Source: JBIOJM01 sp044450785 (GTDB lineage: Bacteria; Planctomycetota; Planctomycetia; Isosphaerales; Isosphaeraceae). From it: a DNA stretch of 17,399 nt. The notes below the pieces were generated by a model, which saw only the letters and a list, made by a program, of their open reading frames with translations, made no database searches and was not told the DNA's origin. The translations under genes were made by a program, and so were the position numbers. Where the stretch lies: NCBI GenBank assembly GCA_044450785.1, contig JBIOJM010000216.1, forward strand, positions 1 to 17,399. Reading direction: 5' to 3'. Below, piece by piece: positions 1 to 8,338 of this stretch (the first letter of the stretch is position 1; each line of letters starts with the position of its first letter).

Positions 1-1
1 C

Positions 2-301
2 TATTGGCCCCCGGGGGCCGAAACGGGCTATCAGCTTGACGCACTAGTGAGCGCGTTTGAGACGTTGAGGTACAAGGCATGCGGGAAGGACGCGAGTTTT
101 GAGGAAGGGTATGAAAAAATTGCGCTTTATGTAAAGGATAATTCATGGACACACGCGTCCAGGCAACTCGCGAGCGGAGTGTGGAGCAGTAAATTGGGGG
201 AATTAGAAGATGTGAGCCACAAATCGCCAGAAGATGTATGCGGCGAACGCTATGGCGAGTTGGCTTGTTGCATGAAACGACCACGAGGTTCGGAAGTCTA
301 G
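2..301 (+). CDS. DUF7689-like protein, C-terminal part (5' truncated)
   Basis: The frame is open from the window edge and reads YWPPGAETGYQLDALVSAFE, so the gene begins upstream and the GTG at position 47 is an internal codon. The visible 99 residues run through YEKIALY, THASRQL and WSSKLGELEDVSH and end with YGELACCMKRPRG. This pattern (a YWP motif, then an 'E-K-A-Y', 'THA-RQL', 'W-SKLG-LEDI-H', 'YG---MKRP' progression) is what I recall for DUF7689-domain proteins, a family without known function that is frequent in planctomycetes and cyanobacteria. No signal peptide or membrane segment is visible in this part. The gene converges on the minus-strand gene at 308 with only 6 bases between. The family call comes from memory of motifs; the truncation is directly visible. 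Confidence 0.6.
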   Translation, partial: YWPPGAETGYQLDALVSAFETLRYKACGKDASFEEGYEKIALYVKDNSWTHASRQLASGVWSSKLGELEDVSHKSPEDVCGERYGELACCMKRPRGSEV

Positions 302-307
302 CGCTGG

Positions 308-589
308 CTATTTGTTTGCTTTCCGCCATCGGGCATTTGCCGCATTCCTAGCCCATTCCACTCTTTGCTTCTTGGTCATCTTCGCAGCCCGAGCTTTGCC
401 TCCCTTCAGACCGCCTTTCCTCCCCAACGCGACCGCAGCCGGGTCTTTATCGGACTCGGGCGGCTTGACCTCTGGTGGCGATTCTGGCACGGTCTCAGCC
501 AGCTTCCCGTCCGTCGCTAGGTCGACAATGAGTTTGCCGAATTGATTCGGATCGCGCGGACCCTTTGGTTTGCTTGAGCGGTTTGGCAT
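308..589 (-). CDS. small basic protein with GRKGGLKGGKARA motif
   Basis: A 93-residue hypothetical protein. The first half is polar and proline-rich, with an early RDPNQFGKLIVDLATDG segment. The C-terminal half is strongly basic: AAVALGRKGGLKGGKARAAK, then MTKKQRVEWARNAANARWRK. This Gly/Lys/Arg-rich block followed by an amphipathic helix ending in ARW is a recurrent architecture in small bacterial proteins of unknown role. Nucleic-acid binding is plausible from the charge but not shown. I chose the ATG at 589 because conservation should begin near MPNRSSKPKGPRDPNQ. The frame stays open upstream to about 709, and an ATG at 703 with GGAG 10 bases before it is a credible alternative adding 38 residues of low-complexity character. 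It converges on the DUF7689-like gene. Confidence 0.55.
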   Translation of the reverse strand: MPNRSSKPKGPRDPNQFGKLIVDLATDGKLAETVPESPPEVKPPESDKDPAAVALGRKGGLKGGKARAAKMTKKQRVEWARNAANARWRKANK

Positions 590-709
590 ACCGTAAGGAT
601 ACGCGACGGGCAGCACGGCGGAAAGAGGTCTTAGCTCGGATCTTGACGTGAAAGGCTGCGATCGTGCCCCACTCTTGCCCGGCGCGGGTTCGCGTACTAT
701 CATAGACAA

Positions 710-1822
710 TGCTCTCCGGGCCGGTGCACTGAACGACGCGGCAATACGACCGGCGGCAAAAAGGTCCTGCGGAATATCGTCGAGAGGATTTCGATTTGAG
801 GGTTGACTACGATTTAAGCTGAGACAAGCAACGAATGTCCCTGAAAACGTGGGGGAAGGGCCCGGCGTATTGACGCCGTGTTCGTGCTGCCCTCCTTGCC
901 GTTATGATTACCACGTCCGTGATGCGCCGTCATGTTCGGCTTCCAGCCGCCGAGGGTTTCACTCGTTTGACATTGAACGATCGCAGAGGGGGAAACCATG
1001 AGCCTCATCCAGTTGCCCAGAATGTGGCAGACGGGTTGCAGAATCTGCGTCACATTGTCCCGGCTGCGGATACAATCACCCTGCCGCGGCTCATCGTGTA
1101 TGCATGCAATGCGGACTTCGCGTTCGGAGGGAGGAAGCTGTTTATAAGCAGACACGGGACGCGCTCTTCATTTTTTGTAACAATTGCGCCCGCCGAGCGG
1201 GAATTGGCTAGGGAAGTTGCGATCTGCTGGCGGGCGGATTGTACCCAGCCAACGAGTGGAAGAGGCTCAACAAGAACGTGTCGGCGCTCCAGGACCGGGG
1301 GCATGTGCTGATGTTCCAGCCGAGTGCGGCGGAGGTCCACCGCAAAGCCAGTACGTGGTTCGACGACCCAACATGCGGCGGCAAGGGTCACTCCGGCAGC
1401 CCTGGATCATGCGCTGGAATCAGCGCCATCCGTCAATCCACCTACCATCGGCCTTTTCGCGCCCGCGCGAAGCTTGGCTGTGAACTCAGCGCAGCCGGCC
1501 ACCCCTCGAGGCCGCTCTCATCGTCCACGCTGGCCCAAGCGGATCTCGGCGGCACGGATGTCCGCATTCCGGCGCACGATCGCGATTCTGCGGCCCGATA
1601 GCTGGCTCACCTTGGCCCGCGAAAGTGGCTCCCTTTCCGGCCGCGACCGACAACGTGAATGCCTTGGCTTCAAGTCCCGTGCCGTAGGGACGGGATCAAA
1701 GGGCAAAAAAGATTTCAACCTGAGACAGCACCCACAGTGTCGACGCGGCTTCCCCTTGACCGGATCCTTTCCGGCACGGGAAAATACGGTATTCCGCTCG
1801 CCGGTCACCTACTCGAGACGCT
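710..1822. other. gene-poor region with possible gene remnants
   Basis: About 1.1 kb with no gene I can support. The open frames here overlap on both strands, lack Shine-Dalgarno sequences and do not read like conserved proteins. One stretch looks protein-like: on the plus strand from 1212 (just after a TAG) it reads GGLYPANEWKRLNKNVSALQ, then DRGHVLMFQPSAAEVHRKAS to about 1365. After that the frame degenerates, so it may be the remnant of a decayed gene that I do not recognise. A perfect 6-bp hairpin with a 4-nt loop lies at 863-878 (CGGCGT/ACGCCG) without a T-tract. No tRNA or rRNA was seen. Confidence 0.35.
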
Positions 1823-1873
1823 GTGAGGACCGGGCACCACGCCCGGCCCAACGGCACGAGGGATCGTCTTCTC

Positions 1874-3133
1874 ATGTCCACGCCCATCACGATGGAAGCA
1901 ACCCCCAACGACTCTCCCGCGACCATTTCCCTCAACCGGCTTCTCCAGGGCCCCGACGCGCTCGGCCGGTTCGGGGCATTCGGGGGCCGGTTCGTGCCCG
2001 AAACCTTGATGGACGCGCTCAACCAGCTCGCCCAAGCGTATGAGCAGGCGAAGGGGGATCCCGAGTTTCAGGCGCGGCTGAACGATTACTTGAAACACTA
2101 CGTCGGCCGCCCTTCGCCCCTGTTTCACGCCCGGCGGCTGACAACGTATGCGGGCGGCGGCGAGATTTACCTGAAACGGGAGGACCTGAACCACACCGGC
2201 GCGCACAAGATCAACAACGCCATCGGCCAGGTCATGCTTGCGGAGCGGATGAACAAGACCCGTGTGATCGCGGAGACCGGGGCGGGTCAACATGGAGTCG
2301 CCACGGCGACGGCCTGCGCCCTCTTCGGCATCGAGTGCACGGTCTACATGGGAGAAGAAGACATCCGCCGTCAGAAGCTGAACGTCTTCAACATGAGGAC
2401 GCTTGGGGCGACGGTCGTCCCGGTCACGACCGGCTCGCGTACCTTGCGCGACGCGACCAACGAAGCGATGCGCGACTGGATGGGCTCGTCGCGGACCACG
2501 CATTACACGATCGGCAGCGTAGTGGGGCCGCACCCGTTTCCGATGATCGTCCGCGATTTCCAGGCGGTGATCGGCCGCGAGACGAGAGCTCAGTGCCTCG
2601 ATCAGATCGGTCGCTTGCCCGACGTCGTGGTGGCGTGCGTCGGCGGCGGGTCGAACGCCGCGGGGATCTTCGCGCCGTTCATCGAGGATGCCGACGTCGC
2701 TCTGGTTGGCGCCGAGGCCGGCGGGCGCGGGCTCAAGGCCGGCGAGCACGCCGCCAGCCTGTCGCAAGGCCGGCCCGGCATCCTCCATGGCAGCTTCAGC
2801 TACGTCCTCCAGGATGAAGACGGCCAGACCTCAGACGTCCACTCGATCTCCGCGGGGCTGGATTATCCCGGCGTCGGCCCGGAACACAGCTACTGGAAAG
2901 AGGCCGGCCGGGCCCGTTACGAGAACATCACCGACGCCGAAGCCCTCGACGCCTACAATGTCACGGCCAGGCACGAAGGGATCCTCCCCGCCCTCGAGTC
3001 GAGCCACGCGGTGGCCCAGGCGTTCAAGGAAGCCCGCCGCCTCGGACCCGACAAGGTTGTGGTCGTCTGCCTCTCCGGCCGTGGCGATAAGGACGCCTAC
3101 GAGGTAGCTCGGCTGCGGGGGGAGCCGATCTAA
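1874..3133 (+). CDS. trpB: tryptophan synthase beta subunit
   Basis: PLP-dependent beta subunit of cytoplasmic tryptophan synthase; it condenses indole, channelled from TrpA, with L-serine to give L-tryptophan. From the chosen ATG the protein has 419 residues, slightly longer than the usual ~400 because of a ~30-residue N-terminal lead. Family hallmarks are visible: FGAFGGRFVPETLM near the start, the PLP lysine in HTGAHKINNA (Lys112), ETGAGQHGVATA, the phosphate-binding GGGSN loop (residues 257-261) and a C-terminal SGRGDKD. The start at 1874 is preceded by GAGGGA at 1858-1863, ten bases upstream. An in-frame ATG at 1892 (MEATPN) is possible, and the frame also stays open upstream. A hairpin CCGGGC-accac-GCCCGG (1830-1846) lies just before the Shine-Dalgarno. 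trpA follows 856 bases downstream, an unusually wide gap for this pair and explained by an insertion. Confidence 0.97.
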   Translation: MSTPITMEATPNDSPATISLNRLLQGPDALGRFGAFGGRFVPETLMDALNQLAQAYEQAKGDPEFQARLNDYLKHYVGRPSPLFHARRLTTYAGGGEIYLKREDLNHTGAHKINNAIGQVMLAERMNKTRVIAETGAGQHGVATATACALFGIECTVYMGEEDIRRQKLNVFNMRTLGATVVPVTTGSRTLRDATNEAMRDWMGSSRTTHYTIGSVVGPHPFPMIVRDFQAVIGRETRAQCLDQIGRLPDVVVACVGGGSNAAGIFAPFIEDADVALVGAEAGGRGLKAGEHAASLSQGRPGILHGSFSYVLQDEDGQTSDVHSISAGLDYPGVGPEHSYWKEAGRARYENITDAEALDAYNVTARHEGILPALESSHAVAQAFKEARRLGPDKVVVVCLSGRGDKDAYEVARLRGEPI

Positions 3134-3135
3134 GA

Positions 3136-3165
3136 GTAGGCAGTAGACAGTAGGCAGTAGGCAGT
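3136..3165 (+). repeat. left GTAGGCA heptamer repeats
   Basis: Four tandem 7-base units follow the trpB stop by two bases: GTAGGCA, GTAGACA, GTAGGCA, GTAGGCA, then GT. The unit is the reverse complement (rotated) of the CTGCCTA unit in the long array at 3737-3988, so the two arrays form inverted ends around the S23-type gene. An isolated CAGGCAGTG at about 3224-3232 may be another relic. Confidence 0.85.
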
Positions 3166-3313
3166 GAAGACAGTTCGGAGCGTATTCACAAGCAAGAAAC
3201 AACTAGCAACCATTCATGGCCAGCAGGCAGTGATTCACACCGTGCTGGTCGTGGAGAGCGGGGGAGCCCGCAGTCGGCAAGCTACCAGTGGAAACGGCGC
3301 GGAGAAGTCGCAC

Positions 3314-3691
3314 ATGGCCTCCCAAAACTACACAGACCTTGTCGCTTGGCAAAAGGCGATGGATCTTCTCGAGTCGCTCTACAAAGTAGCGAGAGAGTTT
3401 CCAAGAGAAGAGCTCTTTGGCTTAACAAGTCAGTTACGCCGAGCCGCAATCTCGATTCCATCGAACATCGCGGAAGGCCAGGGAAGGAATAGCAGCGGTG
3501 ATTTTCGACGCTTTCTATCGATCGCACATGGATCAGTCCGGGAAGTTGAGACGCACATTCATATCGCCAATCGGCTTGGTTATATCGAAGATGCACAAAG
3601 GCAGATGATTCTTTCCCAATGCGCCGAAGTCGGTAGACTTGTGCGAGGCCTCTCGAACTCGCTTCCTGAGAAGAACAGCCGTCGGGAATGA
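3314..3691 (+). CDS. four helix bundle protein (S23/IVP family)
   Basis: A 125-residue protein of the S23 family (23S rRNA intervening-sequence protein; TIGR02436/PF05635 type). Characteristic features are the N-terminal YTDLVAWQKAMDLLESLYK helix, then FPREELFGLTSQLRRAAISI, the hallmark PSNIAEGQGR loop, and the helix FLSIAHGSVREVETHIHIAN followed by a last helix with LSQCAEVGRLVRGL. The length matches the family. The start at 3314 has GGAGAAG at 3301-3307 upstream; the frame is open back to 3164 but that part is not family-like. Members were first described inside 23S rRNA intervening sequences and resemble the Avd accessory protein of diversity-generating retroelements; their molecular role is poorly understood. 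Here the gene sits between trpB and trpA, flanked by inverted heptamer repeats, suggesting that it travels with them. Its TGA overlaps an ATG (ATGA at 3688-3691). Confidence 0.92.
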   Translation: MASQNYTDLVAWQKAMDLLESLYKVAREFPREELFGLTSQLRRAAISIPSNIAEGQGRNSSGDFRRFLSIAHGSVREVETHIHIANRLGYIEDAQRQMILSQCAEVGRLVRGLSNSLPEKNSRRE

Positions 3692-3736
3692 CGGGGGAAG
3701 TGCCTGAATCACGGGATTGCTCCCCAACACCATTCA

Positions 3737-3988
<252 letters not shown>

Positions 3989-3989
3989 A

Positions 3990-4817
3990 ATGAACCGAAT
4001 CGACACGCTGTTCTCCAAGCTCCGCGGCGAAAACCGCCGCGCCCTGATGCCGTTCGTCACTGCGGGAGACCCTGATCTGCCGACGACGGCGATGCTGATC
4101 ACCGAGCTGGTGAACCGGGGGGCGCACCTGATCGAGGTGGGGATTCCCTACTCCGACCCGATCGCCGACGGGCCCGTGATCGCCGCGAGCTATCACCGGG
4201 CATTGGAGCGAGGAATCAAGGTTGCACATATCTTCCAGACCCTGCGAACCCTTCGTGCCGAGGGCTCGGCCCGGTTCAATGAAACGCCGATCGTATCGAT
4301 GGTCTCGTATGCGATCGTCCACCGCCTGGGTGCGGACCGCTACTTGAACGACGCGGCGACGGCGGGGCTCGACGGCCTGATCGTTCCCGACCTGCCCATG
4401 GAGGAATCCGCCATCCTGATCGACAAGGCGACCCGGCGCGGGCTCGCGCTGATCCAGCTCATCACGCCCACGACGCCTCGCGAGCGCGCCGTCCAGATCG
4501 CCCACTCGACGACCGGCTTCATCTACTATGTCTCGGTTGCGGGGATCACGGGCGAGCGCAAAAGCCTGCCCGCCGACCTGGTCGAGACCGTCGCCTGGCT
4601 GCGGACCCAGACCGATTTACCCATCTGCATCGGCTTTGGGATTGCTGGTCCCGACCAGGTACGCCAGCTCGCCCCGGTGGCCGACGGCCTGATCGTCGGC
4701 AGCGCGATTGTGCGCCGGCTGGCCGAGGCGATCCATCTCCCCCGGGCCGAGGTCATCCGCAACATCGGCCAGTTCGTCGCCGATCTTGCCAGGGCGATGG
4801 AGACCGGCGGATCGTGA
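3990..4817 (+). CDS. trpA: tryptophan synthase alpha subunit
   Basis: Alpha subunit of tryptophan synthase; a cytoplasmic TIM barrel that cleaves indole-3-glycerol phosphate to glyceraldehyde-3-phosphate and indole for TrpB. It has 275 residues, a normal length. Motifs: ALMPFVTAGDPD (residues 18-29), LIEVGIPYSDPIADGP with the catalytic Glu49 and Asp60 at the same positions as in the enteric enzymes, GLIVPDLPMEE, YYVSVAGITGER, and GFGIAGPDQV near the phosphate site. I chose the ATG at 3990 because homology begins at MNRIDTLFSKL. The frame is open upstream through the heptamer array to 3717, which would add a repetitive, non-homologous extension. The start has no Shine-Dalgarno: the preceding ~215 bases are pure heptamer repeat. 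The ATG overlaps the TGA of another frame that crosses the array (ATGA). Confidence 0.96.
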   Translation: MNRIDTLFSKLRGENRRALMPFVTAGDPDLPTTAMLITELVNRGAHLIEVGIPYSDPIADGPVIAASYHRALERGIKVAHIFQTLRTLRAEGSARFNETPIVSMVSYAIVHRLGADRYLNDAATAGLDGLIVPDLPMEESAILIDKATRRGLALIQLITPTTPRERAVQIAHSTTGFIYYVSVAGITGERKSLPADLVETVAWLRTQTDLPICIGFGIAGPDQVRQLAPVADGLIVGSAIVRRLAEAIHLPRAEVIRNIGQFVADLARAMETGGS

Positions 4818-4881
4818 GGGCGGAGGCCCGCAATTCCGGGCGAGACTACCGCCGGACCGGCCGCCGCGGTAACGTGAGGCG

Positions 4882-6093
4882 ATGGACTTCTCGATCCCCG
4901 AACCGATGCAGGGCGTTCTGGCCGCGATCCGTGAGCTCATGGAGCGCGAGGTCTATCCCCTCGAGCCGGCCCTGGGCGCGAAGCCTTTCTCGGAGCTCGT
5001 GCCCCAGTTGAAGGCGATCCGGCAGAAGGTCAAGGCGCTGGGCCTCTGGGCCCCTCAAGTCCCCAAGTCGTTGGGCGGACTTGGCCTCAGCTGCGTGGAG
5101 TATGCCCTGGTGGGTGAGGAGCTCGGCCGGAGCCCGCTGGGCCACTACGTCGTCAATGGCCAGGCGCCCGACGCGGGCAACATGGAGATCCTGCGGGAAT
5201 TCGCCACCGGAACACAGCAAGAGCGGTGGTTGATGCCCCTGGTGCGAGGTGAGATCCGCAGTTGCTTCGCCATGACCGAGCCCGATTATCCCGGCTCCAA
5301 CCCGGTCTGGATGGGGACCACGGCGGTCCGGGATCGCGACGACTACGTGCTCGACGGCCGCAAGTGGTTCGCCTCCGCGGCCGACGGGGCGAGCTTCGCC
5401 ATCGTGATGGCCGTCACCGACCCGAACGCCGAGCCCTACCGCCGTGCCAGCCTGATCGTGGTCCCCACCGATACACCCGGCTACCGCCGCGTCCGGAACA
5501 TCTCCTGCATGGGGCACGCCGGAGACGACTGGGCCAGCCACGCCGAGCTGGTCTTCGAGCACTGCCGGGTCCCTCGGGAAAACCTCCTCGGCACGGAGGG
5601 CGCCGGCTTCGCGATGGCGCAGGCCCGGCTCGGCCCGGGGCGGATCCAGCACACCATGCGCTGGATCGGAGTCTGCCGCCGCGCACTGGACCTGATGTGC
5701 GGCCGGGCCGCCACCCGGGAGCTCGCGCCCGGCGACACGCTCGGAAGCCGGCAGACCGTGCAGAACTGGATCGCGGAGTCGCGGGCGGCGATCGACGCGG
5801 CACGGCTCCTGGTCCTGCACGCGGCCTGGACGATCGACGCCCGCGGCATCGGCGAGGCGCGCGAGGCGATCTCGCTGATCAAGTTCCACGTCGCCGGCGT
5901 GATGCAGGAGGTCGTCGACCGGGCGATCCAGGTCCACGGCGCACTGGGGATCAGCGACGACACCGTCCTCTCCTGGTTCTACCGCCAGGAGCGCGCGGCC
6001 CGCATCTACGACGGGCCCGATGAGGTTCACAAGGCCGTCGTGGCCAAGCGGATTCTGAACCGCCAAGACCACAAGGACAACTCGACAAACTAA
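4882..6093 (+). CDS. acyl-CoA dehydrogenase, ACAD10/11-like
   Basis: FAD-dependent acyl-CoA dehydrogenase of 403 residues, cytoplasmic, expected to form an enoyl-CoA. It has an N-terminal helical domain (WAPQVPKSLGGLGL near residue 55-68), the FAD/substrate motif SCFAMTEPDYPGSNP, DGRKWFASAA in the beta domain, and a C-terminal helical domain ending in RIYDGPDEVHKAVVAKRIL. The catalytic base position, Glu in the 'YEG' of medium-chain enzymes, is Asp377 in YDGPDEV, as I recall for the ACAD10/ACAD11 branch and bacterial relatives. GAGG at 4875-4878 precedes the ATG. An APH-like kinase follows 338 bases later. The last 11 residues (NRQDHKDNSTN) and the stop codon are encoded by a 47-bp repeat, not by the family's normal 3' end, so the native C-terminus has been overwritten without harming the catalytic core. 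Confidence 0.93.
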   Translation: MDFSIPEPMQGVLAAIRELMEREVYPLEPALGAKPFSELVPQLKAIRQKVKALGLWAPQVPKSLGGLGLSCVEYALVGEELGRSPLGHYVVNGQAPDAGNMEILREFATGTQQERWLMPLVRGEIRSCFAMTEPDYPGSNPVWMGTTAVRDRDDYVLDGRKWFASAADGASFAIVMAVTDPNAEPYRRASLIVVPTDTPGYRRVRNISCMGHAGDDWASHAELVFEHCRVPRENLLGTEGAGFAMAQARLGPGRIQHTMRWIGVCRRALDLMCGRAATRELAPGDTLGSRQTVQNWIAESRAAIDAARLLVLHAAWTIDARGIGEAREAISLIKFHVAGVMQEVVDRAIQVHGALGISDDTVLSWFYRQERAARIYDGPDEVHKAVVAKRILNRQDHKDNSTN

Positions 6094-6163
6094 CCGAGGA
6101 ATTGAACCGCCAAGACCACAAGGACAACTCGACAAACTAACCGAGGAATTGAACCGCCAAGAC
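6056..6163 (+). repeat. 47-bp tandem repeat (2.3 copies)
   Basis: Two identical 47-base copies (6056-6102 and 6103-6149), each starting TGAACCGCCAAGACCACAAG, are followed by a third partial copy from 6150 that changes after 14 bases into GCCAAGAGCGCCAAGAA. Copy 1 contains the end and the TAA stop (6091-6093) of the acyl-CoA dehydrogenase. The array is the left inverted end of the element up to 6417. Confidence 0.95.
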
Positions 6164-6338
6164 GCCAAGAGCGCCAAGAAAGAGAACGCAAATACGTAAG
6201 GCGGCAGAGCCGCAAAGCAAGTAGTCAGTCGGCAGCGTAAGGAAGCGAAAACGTCCTGGAGATGCTCGCACAGTTCGGAGAGATTAGGCGGGACGATTGG
6301 AATCGTAGCTCAATAAACATGGCTCTCTGTTTCCTCTT

Positions 6339-6417
6339 CTCTTGGCGTCCTTGGCGTCTTGGCGGTTGCTCGGTTTCGTTGAGGGGTCCCTTGTTTGATT
6401 CCAGTCTCTTGGCGGTT
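6339..6417 (-). repeat. right inverted end of the CCGCCAAGAC element
   Basis: Reverse complement of the left end. Positions 6341-6367 match AACCGCCAAGACGCCAAG plus CGCCAAG with two mismatches. A second CTTGGCGGTT lies at 6408-6417, 50 bases after the one at 6358-6367, echoing the 47-base spacing of the left arm. The Shine-Dalgarno of the next gene begins three bases beyond. Confidence 0.8.
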
Positions 6418-6431
6418 AAGGGAGGACCGCA

Positions 6432-7502
<1,071 letters not shown>

Positions 7503-7526
7503 GGGGTTTGATTCGGAGGGGGCGAG

Positions 7527-8291
7527 ATGGGACGAACGATCGATTTGACAGGGAAAGTCGCGCTGGTGACCGGCGGCGGGCGGGGGATCGGCAAGGCAAT
7601 CGCCGGGCGGCTCGCCGATGCCGGCGCGGCGGTCGTGATCGCCAGCCGGAAGAAGGAGCACCTCGAGGCCGCGGCCGCCGAGCTTGCCGGCCTGGCCGGC
7701 AAGGTCGTCTCCATCGTCTGCCATCTCGGGCGGCAGGAGCAGATCGAGGCCCTCGTTCGCGAGACGGAGTCGCGGCTCGGGCCGGTCGACATCCTGGTCA
7801 ACAACAGCGCCACCAACGTGGGGCAGGGGGCCGCGCTGGAGGTCACCGACGAGATGCTCGACAAGATGGTCGAGATCAACATCAAGGCGGCGCTCCGGCT
7901 GGTGCGGTTGACGGTGCCAACGATGATCGAGCGCGGCCGGGGCGGCTCGATCCTCAACGTCAGCTCGATCTCGGGCCTGCGGCCCCAGACCGGGGGATTG
8001 CTCTACAGCTTCACCAAGGCGGGCCTGATCATGATGACGCGTTGCTGGGCGCGCGAGTTCGGCAAGCACGGCATTCGCGTCAACGCTCTCGCCCCCGGCT
8101 TGATCCAGACCGAGTTCAGCGCATACTTCTGGGAGGACGAGGGTCGGCGCCGAGAGTACGTGAGCGAGCAGCCGATCGGCCGGCTGGGCCAGCCGGACGA
8201 CGTCGGGGGCCTGGCGCTCTACCTGGCCTCGGACGAAGCGTCGTTCGTCACCGGCCAGGTGTTCGTGATCGACGGCGGGCTGACAGCTTGA
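7527..8291 (+). CDS. SDR-family oxidoreductase
   Basis: A classical short-chain dehydrogenase/reductase of 254 residues with a Rossmann fold. It shows the nucleotide-binding TGGGRGIG (15-22), the structural NNSATN (92-97), the catalytic Ser146/147 in NVSSISG, YSFTK (Tyr160, Lys164), NALAPGLIQTEF, and a C-terminal VTGQVFVIDGGLTA typical of glucose/3-oxoacyl reductase-like SDRs. The alanine-rich AGAAVVIASRKK after the first fold unit, with Ser-Arg-Lys following the second strand, fits NADP(H) preference (inference). GGAGGGGG at 7516-7523 precedes the ATG, 24 bases after the kinase stop, so the two are co-transcribed. In this company it could interconvert a keto- and a hydroxyacyl-CoA, as LvaD does in levulinate catabolism, but SDR substrates cannot be assigned from motifs alone. 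Confidence 0.92.
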   Translation: MGRTIDLTGKVALVTGGGRGIGKAIAGRLADAGAAVVIASRKKEHLEAAAAELAGLAGKVVSIVCHLGRQEQIEALVRETESRLGPVDILVNNSATNVGQGAALEVTDEMLDKMVEINIKAALRLVRLTVPTMIERGRGGSILNVSSISGLRPQTGGLLYSFTKAGLIMMTRCWAREFGKHGIRVNALAPGLIQTEFSAYFWEDEGRRREYVSEQPIGRLGQPDDVGGLALYLASDEASFVTGQVFVIDGGLTA

Positions 8292-8302
8292 GCGCCACGA
8301 TC

Positions 8303-8322
8303 GCCGCGCCATCCCGCGCGGC
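8303..8322. terminator. GC hairpin between convergent genes
   Basis: A perfect 7-bp stem GCCGCGC/GCGCGGC with a six-base loop CATCCC lies in the 47-base gap between the SDR stop (plus) and the stop of the minus-strand gene at 8339. The position suits a shared terminator, but there is no T-tract on either side, so it may also be an incidental GC palindrome. Confidence 0.35.
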
Positions 8323-8338
8323 ACACCAGCCTGCGATC

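Larger units (their letters stand above)
6056..6417. mobile_element. putative MITE-like element with CCGCCAAGAC inverted ends
   Basis: The left end (to about 6180) consists of the 47-bp repeats plus AACCGCCAAGACGCCAAG and a further CGCCAAG. The right end (about 6339-6417) is its inverse: CTTGGCGTCCTTGGCGTCTT then GGCGGTT, followed by a diverged inverted copy of the 47-bp unit (6368-6417, sharing CTCGGTT, GTTGAG, GTCC, TTGT and the final CTTGGCGGTT). The interior (6185-6335) has no gene that I can support, only a short hairpin GCGGCagaGCCGC near 6201-6213. It fills the junction between the dehydrogenase and kinase genes. I recall similar CGCCAAGA-type inverted repeats beside GxxExxY genes in other genomes; no such gene is visible here, so this may be a non-autonomous derivative (inference). 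Confidence 0.55.

Noticed and set aside
1740..1822. Possible promoter for trpB around TTGACC near 1757
   Set aside because: No acceptable -10 at 16-18 bases; the match is no better than expected by chance.
1805..2788. 327-codon minus-strand open frame opposite trpB
   Set aside because: Antisense shadow; the plus strand carries all TrpB motifs.
4846..6177. 443-codon minus-strand open frame opposite the acyl-CoA dehydrogenase
   Set aside because: Antisense shadow of a gene with complete catalytic motifs on the plus strand.
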